In this document: in pieces, positions 63,193-64,000 of the stretch
Layout: each line of letters opens with the position of its first letter
How positions within the stretch are numbered: position 1 is the first letter of the stretch
From: Bradyrhizobium sp. SRL28
GTDB taxonomy: Bacteria > Pseudomonadota > Alphaproteobacteria > Rhizobiales > Xanthobacteraceae
Reading direction: 5' to 3'
DNA length: 64,000 nucleotides
NCBI RefSeq assembly: GCF_018596315.1
Contig: NZ_JAHEAG010000030.1
Location: 1-64,000 of the forward strand
Program-made: the position numbers and the translations under genes
The notes under the pieces: model-generated
Databases searched by the model: none
Seen by the model: only the letters and a program-made list of their open reading frames with translations
What the model was told of the DNA's origin: nothing

Positions 63193-63253
63193 CGCGCTGA
63201 ACTCCGGCATTGAAGGCAAATCGCGCCGAAATAAATAACAGCGCGGTCACACC

Positions 63254-63412
63254 TCAATGTTGTCTGGGACGAAGGGAAGCCACCTTGGCCGTAACGCATT
63301 CGAGTTTGCGCCGGAGCTCGCACACTTCCTGATATTTTTGCGCGAGATCTACGGACCGAGCCCGCGATTTACGCTTGGTGACGACCTTCCGATGCGGTTG
63401 ATTTCGCTTCAT
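63254..63412 (-). CDS. Small basic coiled-coil-like protein
   Basis: A 52-aa protein: a Lys/Arg/His-rich N-terminus (MKRNQPHRKVVTKRKSRARS) and a heptad-like helix DLAQKYQEVCELRRKLECV. ATG 63412 to TGA 63254. Typical of small rhizobial basic proteins. Only the composition and clean frame support it. Confidence 0.45.
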   Translation of the reverse strand: MKRNQPHRKVVTKRKSRARSVDLAQKYQEVCELRRKLECVTAKVASLRPRQH

Positions 63413-63687
63413 GCTTCATCATAGCTTCGCCGATGAATGGCTCAATCAAAGCCGTGGATTAAGCTAACCCGTCAACCTTACTGGGCCGCATTCAATCTCA
63501 ACGTGTGCACGCAATGAACCCGGCTGGGATTTCGCGCATCGTTCCGCGCAAGGGAACCCGTAAATTGACGGGCGAAATCAAATAAACCATTCTGCTACGA
63601 AATGACGGCATGGCCTCGCGCGGCTGCGCCATTTCATGTAGTGAATACCGGTAAACCCATTAATCTCAACGTATTGAATGGCAAATT

Positions 63688-64000
63688 ATGCGCGCAGTAT
63701 TGCTGGCGGGTGGCCTGGGAACTCGGTTTGCCGAGGAAACCGATGTTCGTCCCAAGCCGATGATCGAAATCGGCGGCAAGCCGATTTTGTGGCACATCAT
63801 GAAGATCTACTCTAGCCACGGCATCAACGACTTCATCATCTGCCTTGGCTACAAGGGCTATGTGATCAAGGAATACTTCTCCAACTACTTCCTGCATCAA
63901 TCGAACGTCACTTTCGACCTTCGCGAAAACAGGATGGAGGTTCTGCAGAAGCACGCCGAGCCGTGGCGGGTGACGTTGATCGACACCGGCGAAGAGACCA
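63688..64000 (+). CDS. rfbF: Glucose-1-phosphate cytidylyltransferase, N-terminal part (partial)
   Basis: The first 104 codons of a nucleotidyltransferase running off the window. MRAVLLAGGLGTRFAEETDV is the nucleotide-binding loop with Gly-rich GGxGTR, then RPKPMIEIGGKPILWHIMKI, INDFIICLGYKGYVIKEYF and FSNYFLHQSNVTFDL, all characteristic of CDP-glucose synthesis (RfbF). It feeds 3,6-dideoxyhexose or related sugars. ATG 63688 is the only good start; the ribosome site is weak. Confidence 0.9.
   Translation, partial: MRAVLLAGGLGTRFAEETDVRPKPMIEIGGKPILWHIMKIYSSHGINDFIICLGYKGYVIKEYFSNYFLHQSNVTFDLRENRMEVLQKHAEPWRVTLIDTGEET

Noticed and set aside
1..64000. CRISPR arrays, tRNA or rRNA genes, insertion sequences
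   Set aside because: No regular spacer repeats, no tRNA T-loop context, no rRNA sequence and no transposase frame were recognised by eye.

Overview
The window looks like chromosome from Bradyrhizobium or a close relative in the Nitrobacteraceae (Alphaproteobacteria). The reasons are high GC, PEPxxWA-type CTERM tails (WAMMILGFFG...), H-NS/HvrA-type remnants with the PSETW and GRGKQPRW signatures, an HWE histidine kinase, and many small proteins of rhizobial style. No rRNA, tRNA, CRISPR array or insertion sequence was found by eye.

Bases 1-26.9 kb form a large exopolysaccharide locus of the XrtA/PEP-CTERM-associated type. It contains a GDP-fucose synthase end, a Wzz-type co-polymerase with a separate tyrosine autokinase, the system ATPase, a Wza-like export protein, an outer-membrane beta-barrel protein, the TPR lipoprotein PrsT and a WecB/TagA glycosyltransferase carrying a STAS tail. 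These are followed by a serine acetyltransferase-like protein, a GT2, a fused Gfo/Idh/MocA-SDR enzyme, GT61, GT4 enzymes, an acyltransferase-3, a Tat-exported glycosidase-like protein, a Wzy-like polymerase, a Wzx-like flippase and a GT11-like enzyme. The start of rfbF (glucose-1-phosphate cytidylyltransferase) at the far right edge suggests nucleotide-sugar genes continue there. No exosortase is in the window, although two intact PEP-CTERM proteins and one decayed one are.

Bases 27-45 kb are accessory and partly decayed. They hold PEP-CTERM genes, a secreted-protein gene present as one intact and one decayed copy, an isolated gspG, a lone RND permease and a phage-type recombination module (ERF-HNH plus YqaJ nuclease beside an XRE regulator and a three-site operator). 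Also here are a GT2 gene with unknown partners, a probable frameshifted gene, PilZ proteins, a VanZ-like protein and two broken H-NS-family genes.

Bases 45.3-62.7 kb hold a type II secretion system split into blocks: prepilin peptidase, GspC-like, GspM and GspL; then GspJ, I, H, F and E; GspK on the opposite strand; then a small lipoprotein and GspD. GspG lies 16 kb away. Between the blocks (48.3-54.1 kb) sit duplicated small proteins, an HWE histidine kinase fused to a receiver domain, and a Crp/Fnr regulator. The last kilobase contains short conserved-looking genes and rfbF.
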